Assembly: GCF_000150275.1 (NCBI RefSeq)
Contig: NW_002060945.1
Location: 1,368,199-1,432,198, forward strand
DNA from: Trichoplax adhaerens
Lineage: Eukaryota; Placozoa; Uniplacotomia; Trichoplacea; Trichoplacidae
DNA: 64,000 nt
Direction of reading: 5' to 3'
The translations under genes were made by a program, and so were the position numbers. This document shows, piece after piece, positions 50,901-62,652 of the stretch. Below the pieces are notes generated by a model. The model saw only the letters and a list, made by a program, of their open reading frames with translations, searched no databases and was not told the origin of the DNA. How positions within the stretch are numbered: the first letter of the stretch is position 1; each line of letters starts with the position of its first letter.

Positions 50901-51997
50901 CGTAGAAGATAGTGAAGCAAAAGAAAGCAGACGTACATCAGATGGTAGCATTGAAACATTATCAGTATCTGTCCGTAAGTAAAATATATTCTTATGTTTC
51001 AAAACCAAATATATCCCTAATTAGTATAATGATTTGTAATAGATCAAGATTGCACTCTTCCAGTACAAGATGCATGCAATTATAATGAAAAGACTCAGAC
51101 TACAGATCGAAAGCCTGCTAATGAGGGTTGTGATGACTTCCTTATTGTGGATTTACCCGACTGCTTTGACATGACAAAACCACTTCCTCCGGAAAAAATT
51201 GCTGCAATCACTGAAGCTTTTGAGAAATCTAGGAATGAAAGTTACTTTGGTGTTGATAGTATTGAAAGCAGTTTACAAAGGACGTCAATAAGTGAAGATC
51301 TGGATACAGTAAAATCAGCAGAAGATTTTAAAGATATTAATGCAGATGATGTATCTATTGCGTCAACATCTTCAAGCGATAGTCAATCTTACAGTAGCGT
51401 AGATGAAGTAGTTAATGTAGCTGTCGTCGATCAACCTGTGAGATTATCACCTGATCGAGATGAAGAAGAGATTATGGAACCTAATATACAGCAACACGAT
51501 GATTTTTCTAATTCCCAAGAAGTTAATAATGTTCCCGAGCTAGGATATAACTCTACTGATAGAACTCCTACTTCAAGCAATGAAACTGATAACGATAGCA
51601 TCAGTAATCGAATGATGAATTTCTTAGAAGCGGTCTCTGCGGGCGCCACTTCACTCCAAAATGCAATTTCGCGTGCTGTTGATGGTGATACTTCAGAATC
51701 GCAACCAAGTTCAGAGAAAGATTATGAGGTATGTATGTATTATTTCCCTTTATGGATAAAGTATAACTAATATGCATGACTTTGCATAATTCAATTGTAC
51801 CGTATGATAACTTTATTACGTTAACAAAACAGAAACAAGAGTCGAATCCGAATCTTATGGAAGAGCTAGTCCGGATGGGTTTCTGCGATAGGAAAGTAAA
51901 TCAAGAATTGTTGGACAAATACCCTGATAACGTTAATGCAGTTATAACAGACTTATTACAAACACTTAATGATGGCTGGGCTGAGAGAAGACATTAA
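47921..51997 (+). CDS. NBR1: NBR1 selective-autophagy receptor (5' end missing)
   Basis: NBR1 bridges ubiquitinated cargo to Atg8/LC3 membranes. Exons seen: 47921-47943, 48107-48217, 48485-48670, 48896-49013, 49153-49225, 49426-49617, 49725-49859, 50003-50078, 50200-50256, 50352-50583, 50696-50974, 51043-51728, 51833-51997, all in phase. Order: end of PB1 (DEWEEVLK-LISASKPEAFKF), an EPPEWF block before a helix, a ZZ zinc finger (CDVCNQTIVGIRYKCG, CADYDLCEQCE, HDSTH), a basic coiled coil (ELKKIMKAEKRK), the FW domain (KTWCIRNTGKSTW, VKPGEKHFVTVSFIAPHLPG, GIKFGPHFICKV), an acidic low-complexity linker, a LIR (DDFLIVDLPDCFDMTKPL), an amphipathic helix (MMNFLEAVSAGATSLQNAI) and a C-terminal UBA (LMEELVRMGFCDRK...WAERRH). 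This is the complete NBR1 architecture. The exons coding the first ~60 PB1 residues are not found. Confidence 0.93.
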
Positions 51998-53510
51998 CTT
52001 ACTGCGCTGTATTGTAGTTTTTACAAGTCGTGTAATTGTAATAAACGATTGTAATAACTGATAAAGACATTATCAGGACTCACGGTAATAGTATCGTAGA
52101 ACGGATTAAGACTGTTTACTACCATGTAGTGCTGATGTTTTACGTCAAGTATCTATTATCATTAAAGTTACCTTAAGCCTTAACAAATGTGGCGTCTAAT
52201 TGTGTTGTTATTTCAGTCGAATAATAATTGCTAGAATAACTATCTATTGAGACAATACTTCCTATCACTTATTGATTGCTATGTTATGGTATTGTTAATG
52301 GCGATCGTTTTATCAGCTTGAGAGTGATAAATTTATTGCTTACTATTGGAAATAATTTATAGGCGATATATATTGCTTTGTAAAGTACTGTTATTTGCCT
52401 TTATAACTACGCATTTAAGGCTAATTGTTTTCAAACGCTTAATGATTTTACACTTCTTTCAGATATAGCTATTGTATCTATCTACAAACATTGTAGAGAT
52501 GGTAAATCAGGTTAAGTGTTGTTTCTTTATTGATCTCTACAACTCATATATTAGAGGCATACTACAGTTTACACCTCTATCTTGTATAACTCATGCGTAT
52601 ATATATATATATATATCAGGTTTACATATTTATACAATTCAGTAAAAGGTACATATACTCGTGTATCACTATTGCAACTTACGGTTATCTTTTATGTGCT
52701 ATTTGGGAGAAACAACACGTTTAGAAAATAAAATAACTAAAGAATAAAAAATTAATTACTAGATGTGTAGATTCCACTTTGTTGGAGATTGTCCAAAAAT
52801 GCATTATTTTGACTGTAATAATATTATAAGGTCATTTTAGCAATTGAAGGAAAGATTGCGTTATGATGTACGTACTAGCCAAGACATGGATTCAATGTAG
52901 AATTAAGTTTCTTACCGCAGCACCGTATTAAACCTGTGTGTATAAAGAGCACTGATAATATTGTGATTAGCGTTATGTGCGAGTGCGTAGTAGTCTTATG
53001 ATACTATTTAATAAATAACTATTACCTATTGGATTATTGGCCCACAACTAATTAATCTTAAGTTGAAAATTCATAAAAATTGTGCGACTAAGTAAAACGT
53101 CATACTTGCAATTCTTGATAAAGGATTTGGAGGAGAAATTTCATTACTTTTGATCACTCATGAAAACTAATACACCTTATATTCCTAAGCAATATTCAAT
53201 ACGATACGTACTGTATATAACTAAATTTAAATACTAGAAACACAAGACTCAAGGCGTGATAGCGTCGGAGAATAAGTTTATTTATTAAAAAATGGAGTAC
53301 TGTATGTTCAACATACTGTATCTAGTTCAGTGAAAATAAGAAAGCGTTTGAATATCTCAGTATCTTAACAGTAAAATCTGCAAAAGTAAACTTTTCAATC
53401 CTGCGTTTTGTATGGCAATTTATAGCTTATATTTTCGTTATAGCAGAATATACCATCATGATAATTTGCATCTACTCTATATTATACACGAATAATAACA
53501 TAAATAGTTT
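51998..53510. other. Convergent intergenic spacer
   Basis: Lies between the 3' ends of NBR1 (forward) and the first PDE12 gene (reverse). Contains a (TA)n microsatellite at about 52594-52615. No coding similarity was seen on either strand. Confidence 0.6.
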
Positions 53511-56065
53511 TCATGATTTTTTCATATCTTTAATAGTAACATCACAAACTAAAGCCAAGTGGTCAGATGGAGCGTTGGGTGATGGCAAGGCCTTATCTCT
53601 TTTGATTTCATCTTCAGTTGGGAATGGGACAACTTGCTTAACATCTACGTATTCTTTTTCACCAAATATATAATCAAGAGTTCCTACAAAATCCTGAACA
53701 TAATTTGTGAACTGAGGTATACCACATAAACTATAGAAATCAAAGGCGTTATCAAGTACTAAATCGATTGGCTTCCATCGATCTGCGGTTGTTGGGAAGA
53801 AATGCTTTTGATGCTTTTGATGAGTAGTAAGTAACTGATAAACATTAGAATTAGGAATACTATTGAAATCGCCACATAATAGAATGGGAAGAACATCTGA
53901 AATAACTAATGGAGATATGTTCACATTAGACTTTTCAAGAAAGCTATGATTCTACTAGGCTTAAATACAACAATAGAATGACTTTTACTAAATTCATACA
54001 AGTATAGAAAATTACGTAAAGATTAGTTGATTCAATTATAACATAGTGATGAATTACGTACCTGTAAATTTATTGCGAATTAAATTCAGCTGGTGTAATA
54101 CAACAGATGCTTGGACTAAGCGTACTTCCGGTAGCATAGGATTGGCATACAGATGTGTATTGCCAATACAAAATAATTTATTAGGTGCTTCTCGCCATCG
54201 AAAAACACATGCCATAGCTACATTGGGTAAATTAACGCATTTTCTCTTTAATTGTGGATGCTTCTTGATTTGTTTAGCTAGGTGACCTAGGCTTTCATCC
54301 TATATAATTTGTAAGTAAGGTATTATACATATATGTTAGTGTTGCAAAAATGCAATACAGTATAAGTTATAATTTTCGATACGATGATATTTATCATAAA
54401 TCGATAATCTCGTAAATTATAAGAATGTGAAGTACTACTAACTTTAACTAACATGCATATCATAAAGTATAGGTACTGATATTCCTAATAATAACGCAAT
54501 CGCATACGGCACAATTTTCTGTACGATAGCCTTAATTATTATAAACCAAATGATATATTGTAACTTGTAAGAGTTTGCAGAGCCAATTATCGAAATTAAC
54601 GTATCTCGTGAAGGAAAGGATATAAATATGTTATGCAATGATAGTGAGTGATATTCTATTCCATTGCATCAATAAATGATTCTATCAGGATACATTGCAA
54701 TTTCTTAGCACAGAATCATTCGTCATCAGTAGATCATGCTGTAGCTTGCAAGAATTTACGCATTTGGTCAATGTAAAGGAATTCTGTGTATCACCGTTAA
54801 TTATCAATTAAATTAAATCATGTTATAACTTGCATGTGTCTGCATTGCCAATTAAGCTTTACGGATATATCTTATAAAGTTAAGGTGTGTATAATCCATA
54901 CGGTAATGTAGTAACATGTGTTGCGATTATACTATACGATATCACTCATTTTATAGCAACAAAGTTAAGTCATAACTAGCAAGAGGATGAAAGAATTTAC
55001 CTTAAGTAATAAATCTCGTAAGGCAAAGGTATGCAATGATAATAATTGAAATTTTGATCTATTATACAATAACGCAAGGCCTTCTTTAACCTCTGCCTTT
55101 TTAAAGATATGATTCCCAGAGTAACCATGAGTACGCATTGCAGGCAGTATGACATTTTGTAATAATTCTTTGTCGCATTCTTGAAGGCAAATTATATCGG
55201 CATTATACCCTACTAATTCATCTATTATTAAGGGCAATCGATAGGAATATCGAAGATATCTTGGATTGCAATAGCGAAATACATCATTACTATATCCACT
55301 CGATAGGATGTTATAAGAGACGATCCTAAGATCACCAACAACATCTAATTTTGATTGAGTAAATTGATATCGTTGGCGAGATAAGCATCGAATAGGGCCA
55401 TAACTAACAGGTATATTGGATTGAATAGTAACAGCATCACCATAATTGTCCTCGTGCCGAGGTGTACAACGTAATTTTAATCGTTGGCCGAAATCACTAG
55501 GTTGTATTTTATAATGGATATTATCACCGACTTTCTCCCATGATTGTTTACCATTTTTTTGCCTACTAGAAAACCATTCATAATGAGATTGTTGGACACT
55601 GCTAAATTCCATCTTTACATTGGGAGCAATTGTAAAGCCAACAAATACGTCGGTATCAGGAAATTGCAATGAAACAATACGAGGTGGATTAACTTGAACT
55701 ATAAATTGTTTATTATCTAATTGTAAGATATGGCCAGTTTCCCATGCTTCAACATTAGGTAATCGACGTATAATATGAGCTGATGTTTTACCGTGCAATA
55801 ATACTGGCAAAGTGGTAGAAGCTACATGTGCAGCTAAGCCTTTTTTCATCCTAAAATAGTAGCCAGCAATGGTATCTAAGCCATGCTTTAATTCCGCTTC
55901 CTTGTCCACGGAGACATTAAATAAAGTTCGACTGCCATCACGCAATGTAATCAACATCATGGAGAGCTGATGCTCTCTTGCAACCACAGCACGTAGTCTA
56001 GGCGGCTGAGCACGATTTGCCAGCCATCTTCTTGCTATTCTCATCCACTGCATCCTACCATTCAT
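53511..56065 (-). CDS. PDE12: PDE12-like 2',5'-phosphodiesterase / poly(A) nuclease, paralogue A (562 aa)
   Basis: Exonuclease-endonuclease-phosphatase enzyme; vertebrate PDE12 trims 2-5A oligoadenylates and mitochondrial poly(A) tails. Exons: 55001-56065, 54062-54299, 53511-53896, in phase (1689 nt). The N-terminus is rich in Arg with few acids (MQWMRIARRWLANRAQPPRL), like a mitochondrial presequence. A beta-sandwich-like N-terminal domain (VFVGFTIAPNV, YEWFSSRQKNGKQSW) precedes the catalytic domain. Catalytic motifs: VSYNILS, YNADIICLQECDKE (Mg-binding Glu), CIGNTHLYANP, LLCGDFNSIP, FVGTLDYIFGE and SDHLALVCD; no active-site residue is missing. Vertebrate PDE12 is 609 aa. It lies head-to-head with paralogue B, separated by 2.6 kb of repeats. 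Angel/CCR4 relatives are less likely, because the N-terminal domain and the LDYIF...SDHLALVCD spacing follow PDE12. Confidence 0.93.
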
Positions 56066-56544
56066 TCGTTTACTTTATTCGCTTAGGATATCAATCCAAT
56101 AGCAGGTGAAAATAAAGTATCAACTCCTGTGATCACCAATACTATGATTAAAATAGTGTAATAGCTTATAATTTCATGGATAGTTGCTGCAATGAGATCA
56201 ATTGAAGAGGATAAAACGAGCTAGAAAATAACTTGAAAATATTTACCGATAGCTGCAAGACGACACGATGAGAGAATGTTGCCCGAGCAGTTGCATCCAG
56301 TCCCACGAACGATATCGTGTCGCATGTAGTATTCACCCGCAATGGCATGTCACCCGTTGAGTGGACAGCTGGACCGCGCAGGCCTTGTAGTCTTCGTGTA
56401 TGTTGAGTGGGGAATAGGTAAAAAGTTATGTTAGTCTTGACTGGATGGCGACTCATGTTTGAGTAGTACTACTCCGTCGATTACAGTGTACAGTACAGAT
56501 AAACAATTTACACTGTACACTGTATACTGTACAATTTCTGGGTA

Positions 56545-56705
56545 AAGATGACTCCATTTTGACTAAAATCACGGTAGGCTTTCGATGGTCCTTCATCACA
56601 TCAAGAAATAACTCGATTTTGACTAAAATCACTTAGGCTTTCGATAGTCCTTAGCCACAGCAAGAATTAACTCGATTTTGACTAGGATTGAGTAAACAGA
56701 CTTTC
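56545..56705. repeat. ~60 bp tandem repeat, 2.5 copies
   Basis: ACTCGATTTTGACTAAAATC followed by AC(GG)TTAGGCTTTCGATAGTCC and TTAGCCACAGCAAGAATTA starts near 56549, 56610 and 56669. The third copy is interrupted after GACTAGGATTGAG. Confidence 0.85.
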
Positions 56706-56964
56706 GAGCAGCAGGGTCGTTTGTCGAGTCCCGTTGCCCCCCGATCGCAGGTGTATCGTATACTGTACTATTTGTCTATTTCACTATTTTTACTTTTTCA
56801 GAATCAATTAATTATAATTATTGAGAGCCTAGAGCTAGGAGTAAGAGCGAATCATTCATTGATTCATTCAATACAATTTCTGTTCTGCAGTTGGAGTTTT
56901 CTTCGTGTCGAATAAATTGGATTTGATCGTAGTCGCCATACTGGCCACAGGACAGCAATGCACT

Positions 56965-57710
56965 TGTATACAGATATCCTATATAATAATTACTGTTAGC
57001 ATAGAGTCCGGGTTACAGCATTGCTGCTTAGTAAACGAGGTGATAAATAGACTATGAGGAGATCAAGGCATCCACATTCATGAGTATGCAGATATCCTAT
57101 ACAATAATTACTGTTAGCGTAGAGTAAGGGTTACAGCATTGCTGCTTAGTAAACGAGGTGATAAATAGACTGAGGAGATCAAGGCATCCACATTCATGAG
57201 TATACAGATATCCTATACTACAGTATACAATAATTACTATTAGCGTAGAGTAAGGCACACCGTTGCCGCTTAGTAAACGAGGTGATAAATAGAAGACTAT
57301 GAGGAGATCAAGGCATCCACATTCATTCATGAGTATACAGATATCCTATACAGTAATTACTGTTAGCGTAGAGTAAGGCACACCGTTGCCGCTTAGTAAA
57401 CGAGGTGATAAATAGAACTATGAGGAGATCAAGGCATCCACATTCTGAGTATACAGATATCCTATACTATAGTATACAATAATTACCATTAGCGTAGAGT
57501 AAGGCACATCATTGCCGCTTAGTAAACGAGGTGATAAATAGAAGACTATGAGGAGATCAAGGCATCCTCATTTATGAGTATACAGATATCCTATCCAATA
57601 ATTACTGTTAAAAGCGTAGAGTAAAAGAGTAAACACCATTGCCGCATAGTAAACGAGGTGAAAAGTAGAAGACTAGTATGAGATCAAGGTATCCACATTC
57701 ATGAGGTTAT
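56965..57710. repeat. ~115-130 bp tandem repeat, six copies
   Basis: Units start at TATACAGATATCCTATACAA near 56969, 57087, 57204, 57336, 57451 and 57580. Each continues TAATTACTGTTAGCGTAGAG, TAAGG, CTTAGTAAACGAGGTGATAA, ATAGA, ATGAGGAGATCAAGGCATCC and ACATTCATGAG. Copies differ by small indels (for example an inserted CTATAGTATA). Divergence is low. Confidence 0.92.
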
Positions 57711-57794
57711 TATTATAGGTTGGGACACCTGATTGATCAACCTACTAGAGATTGGTATCCAATATAGCGTGACATTGGACAGTGTCAGCTGCTG

Positions 57795-58620
57795 TGCAGA
57801 GATACCGTAGTCCAGGTAACCTGGTGAAAAATTGCTATTGCATCTGTCATCGATCTGTGCAAGCACTAGCTAACCTCAGCCATATTAATCGATTGATGAC
57901 GATCAAAATCGATAGGCAAGGGTTAAGCAAGGATAAAATCCATTTATCTGTGTTGTATTGGACCTCAAGTATCAGCTTACTGTAATTCGTAGTCAAATAC
58001 CTTTGACGAGTAGCCATCCGTATTTGGTGTAGCAATTGGATTCAGCGTAGCTGCTGCATGACCCTATTGATCAGCTTAATTCTAGCCTGGTAAAGAATTG
58101 CTATTACATCGATCTGTGCAAGCACTAGCTAACATCAGCTACCACATTAATCAATTGATAACGATCAACATCGATAGGTAAGGGTTAAGCGAGGATAAAA
58201 TCCCATCTGTCTGTGTTGTATTGGACCTCAAGTATCAGCTTACTATAAATCGCAGTCAAATGCCTTTGACGAGTAGCCATCCGTATTTGGTGTAGCAATT
58301 GGATTCAGCGTAGCTGCTGCATGACCTTATTGACTGGCTTAATTCTAGCCTGGTAAAGAATTGTTATTACATCGATCTGAGCAAGCACTAGCTAAGATCA
58401 GCCGCCACATTAATCAATTGATAACGATCAACATCGATAGGTAAGGGTTAAGCAAGGATAAAATCCCATCTATCTGTGTTGTACTGGACCTCAGTATCAG
58501 CTTAAAATTTTGATCAACTACTTTTTACCAGTAGACATCAGTATTTAGTGTAGCAATTGGAATTGTTGGATTCAGCGTAGCTGCTGCATGACCCTATTGA
58601 TTAGCCTAATTATACCAGAT
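57795..58620. repeat. ~265 bp tandem repeat, three copies
   Basis: Units begin at CTGGTGAAAAATTGCTATT or CTGGTAAAGAATTGCTATT near 57820, 58088 and 58350. They share CATCGATCTGTGCAAGCACT, AGCTAACATCAGC, CATTAATCAATTGATAACGA, TCGATAGGTAAGGGTTAAGC, GGATAAAATCCCATCT, TGTGTTGTATTGGACCTCA, AGTAGCCATCCGTATTTGGT and GATTCAGCGTAGCTGCTGCA. The last copy stops about 95 bases before paralogue B. Confidence 0.92.
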
Positions 58621-58713
58621 ATAGGAATCGACGAGATTGATTCATAGATAGATGCAATCTACAGTTGTTGTACTATAAATTGATGTACAAAGATAAACTG
58701 TTGTTATAGGACA

Positions 58714-60807
58714 ATGATGACTTTGAAGAGCAGATGCCACTTGCTATGGTACAACATCAACACATTAATTCGTCGACAGTTTTCAAGCCAGCTAGAGAAA
58801 AATCAAAACTATGCTATCGTCAAGACGTTAAATGATCCTAGTTCTATGACCATATCTCTGCATTATGGTGGAATCCAACAAAGTACAACTAGGAAACGAG
58901 ACGAAAAACTTCAACGTTGCTTGCAGCGTTTGCAAAATTCTCTGCAAGATAAAATTAGGAAAACAATCAAAGCGGAAAAAAAATCCATTGCAATATCAAT
59001 CGATCCTCATGTAATCAATAACAATAATCCAGTCAAGCTGCGTTTAATGAATAGTTCCGATCAACAAGTTGATGGAAATTGCCTCAATATTGATGCTTGG
59101 ATTTCCCATCACAAATTATATGTTGGCCAAATATCTTGCGATATTATTTTGAATCCAGCTGAGGTTTCAGCCCTGTCATTGCCTCGAATTATAATGACGC
59201 AGTGTACAATCTATCCTGAGATTCGATTAGAATCTTGTCAAATCCATCAATGTCAATTTACTTGGTATCGTAGTCGTCACCATCATAACCAAGGCAAAAG
59301 GCAGTGGATTAAAGTAAGCGACCAATACTCTTACATGCCTACTTCCAATGATATTGATTGTTACCTGAAAGTCAGCTGTAAATTACCTCAGCAAAATACA
59401 AGTGAGGTCGAAGTTATCAGCGAAAATCCTGTAATGACTGGCCCATCTTGTCATCTTCTGCAACAACGATTTCACTATACAGAGACAGCGACAACAAATA
59501 AGGAAATTAGGACCGTATCATATAATATATTAGGTGAATCTTATGTTGGATCAAAATATGCAAAACGAATATATCGAAATTGTCCAGACTATGCACTCGA
59601 TATTAATTACAGACAGCAATTACTAATGCGAGAATTAACCAGTTATAATGCAGATCTAATCTGTTTACAGGAGGTTAGCCATGAAACTTTTAATAATCGT
59701 CTTAAATACGGACTTCAATTCCAAGGCTTTCAAGGGTTATGGAAAAGTCGAGTTTTTGATAATAATGATGGCTTAGCAATTTTTTATAAAACGTCAAAAT
59801 TTGACCTCATCTCTCAACATGATCTCGACTTGAATGCCTCTATCCAAAAGGTTAGCAATACATCATTAAATCTTAATTTTTATAAATTTCTAAGATAAAA
59901 CTTGAATGAAGTAGAAAATATATGATGGTAATTCTAATTTTAACAAAATTATTCTTGAAATACAGCTTGCAAAGAGATTAGCTCGTGCTCTCACCTTTCC
60001 TTATTTTCATAGGATTCATATCAAGAAGCACTATTAAATTTAATCCGACCTTATGATCAACTAGTGCATGAAGTACTGAGTCGATCTAACGTTCTGCAAG
60101 TTGCTTTATTAAGAAGGAAGGAATGCAATGATCAGTTAATTTGTTTAGCAAATACTCATCTTTATTTTCGACCTTTAGCTGAAATTATCCGTCTCATTCA
60201 AATTCAAGCTATAACCAATCATTTATCACTCATATCGAAAAGCATTTCAGGTAGGAAATTGTTAAGCCTATTTATACCCAAAATAGAGGCGATATTACAT
60301 TTAGTAGGATATACAGTAGTAATGGTGTACATTTAGCTTACCTATAGTAGCAGAGGAAGTACAGAGTAAGGAGTGCTTTACATTGTATTTCTTAAATCTA
60401 AACTTGTTGTATTATAATATTTTACAGATTTACCTGTAATATTATGTGGCGATTTCAATAGTGCACCATCTTCTGATACCTACCAGTTTTTAACGAATGG
60501 TTACTGCAAAAGTCAATCTACTGCTGACGAAAGTTACTTATTAAAGGATGCAGCAAGTTTTGAATTTAGCCATAACTTAACCTTTGATGCATTATCACAA
60601 ACATTACACTGCACTCATCACACTACTAATTTTTCTGGGACAATCGATTATATATTTGGAAAACGTGGCTATTTTAATGTTAAAAATGCTATCCCTTTAC
60701 TGGAGGTTACAAATATCAATGCGAATCATGGACTACCGACGACTGAATTTCCATCGGACCATTTGGCAGTAATTTGTGATATAAGCATGGTACATCATCA
60801 TCAATAA
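58714..60807 (+). CDS. PDE12: PDE12-like 2',5'-phosphodiesterase / poly(A) nuclease, paralogue B (584 aa)
   Basis: Same family and plan as paralogue A. Exons: 58714-59850, 60013-60250, 60428-60807, in phase (1755 nt). The second exon is 238 nt in both genes and both intron positions match, so they arose by duplication of an intron-bearing gene. The N-terminus (MMTLKSRCHLLWYNINTLIR, then RQFSSQ) looks like a mitochondrial presequence with an Arg before the likely cut. Motifs: FTWYRSRHHHNQGKRQWIKV, VSYNILGES, YNADLICLQEVS, CLANTHLYFRP, ILCGDFNSAP, FSGTIDYIFGKR and PSDHLAVICD; catalytic residues are intact. By eye the pair differ strongly outside these motifs, so the duplication is old or divergence fast. 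The chain ends MVHHHHQ. Either of two adjacent ATGs may be the start. Confidence 0.93.
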
Positions 60808-62652
60808 ATATTCGCAAATTTATAAAATGGAGTAGCAATAAATTAGATTTTGCATCATGTTAACAGCGATAATATATCGTATATGTGCGAATATTAATGA
60901 GTGATACATTTTGATCACAAAAATTATCCGTTGTGTATTACAAAAAGCCCAATTCAATTAACTATCATAACGCGAATTCAAACCCTGCCTCAATTTTTAA
61001 TTCTGATATTTGAGCATGTATAAAGTATCGCAACAATAACTATCGAAAATTTGATAAGCAATTTAAGGCAAGAATACTGAAAATTTGGAGTTAAATATCA
61101 TTCGAACTGTATATTTGCCTAACATATCATATCAACAAATACTCTCCGATTTATATAATTAACAACAAATTAATAAAATTTTTTGCATCATGCTATTAAT
61201 AACAACAATAATAATGTATCACAGCTAATAACAGGTGATCAAATAAATCATCAATGTATTGATGACTTATCATAACAAAGTTTTCATTCATTGCCGGTTG
61301 ATATTTGAGTGTGTAGACACAGTACTACACTAGATTATAGGTAAATAGAAATTACTAATCCATTGCCGTTAGATACATACTCTTATTACGTATGTAGCGC
61401 AGTTTGAGAAGCTATATTAAATTTCATTTGAGCTAGCACCTATTCCATTAAATCATACGATTTATTCAAAAATCGACAACCAAGTGATCTTTGCGAAAGC
61501 GCGAATTAGCCTTTATTTTTATGAATATACGCATAGTCATATCTCTACGTGACAATTACTAATCTTGTAGCCACTAAAACAGCCTAGCTACGTGTTATAA
61601 AAGTGTCATACCTATACTAATACGCGCATATTAATTTCTGAAGGATAGCAGGTCGTTCCAATTTTACATAATAGATTTTACAATCGTATACAGTTAGTAT
61701 TGCATTCTAGCATAGCAAATACAATCCTGTTCAATATCTCGTCAGCCTGCCTAAGACACAGAATTCACAGCAATACATTACCATATTTTTTTAGCAATAT
61801 AGTACTTATTTATATTATGTCAATAAAATTAATTCTATAAACAAGAGTGCATCTTCATTTTTGATAAGATTATACCTAATTATCAACAAACGGACAACAT
61901 AATGCAGTTGTCACTGCTAAACAGCCAAACTTTCTAGGAAAAAATTCATACTCAAAGTCTAACACTAAAATCACTGTTTACTAGTAGGCAAAACTCTCTC
62001 ACGTTAGTAAAGATACTAATTTGATTTTATGTATATCGAAATCCAATTACTAATTAAAGCAATCATTTGTACAAAGCGGACACCTGTATTGGTGTAATTA
62101 TGTAGTAGTAAAAAATGAAATACTACTATACCTAACCATGGCCTAACATGGATATAAAATATATATAAATTGAGCTTTACGAATTTTACCTTACATATCA
62201 AGCGAATTGTTGAAAAATGTTAACAGCAACCTTTATAAGCTTTAATAACATAACAACACGTTAGAATAAGTTAGTCTACAATATTGGTACTTGATATTAT
62301 ATATCGTGTATCATCGTTATATTTGAAAAGTGTTATCATTGCATTACATTCAAGATTTAAAAATAAGGGCAGTATTAAAAACTTTTGGTGGAAAATTACA
62401 AACAATAATTATACGACATGATCTCCTTCAGATCTATAACTACATATTTTTTGCATAATATTGCTTGTTAAAAACACATCAATAATACATGCTTAAGTAT
62501 TATCATATTATGTAGCTCCTTAAGTTTAATAATACTACTGTATCAATAAAATATCCCTCATGATTGTACGATATTTTGTCATCTTGGAAATTGTAGATCT
62601 CGTATAAAAGGCAATCCATGTTTCCGCAGGGTCTTTAAGGCAAGCAACCATC
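60808..62652. other. Convergent intergenic spacer
   Basis: Lies between the 3' ends of PDE12 paralogue B and the SLC4 gene. Very AT-rich, with only short open frames (for example reverse 62016-62201) and no recognisable motifs or repeats of note. Confidence 0.6.

Larger units (their letters stand above)
56066..58713. other. Divergent inter-paralogue spacer made mostly of tandem repeats
   Basis: Separates the starts of the two PDE12 genes and should hold both promoters. Three different tandem arrays occupy most of it (listed separately). A GTACAGTGTACA palindromic tract lies at about 56485-56535. Frames such as the reverse 57097-57330 simply repeat the same peptide once per repeat unit and are not genes. 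Confidence 0.7.

Noticed and set aside
52594-52615. (TA)n run as a regulatory element
   Set aside because: A simple microsatellite in an AT-rich convergent spacer; no reason to assign function.
57097-57330. 77-codon reverse frame with an internally repeated peptide (HECGCLDLL)
   Set aside because: The peptide repeats only because the DNA is a tandem array with a unit length near a multiple of three; no start context or family.
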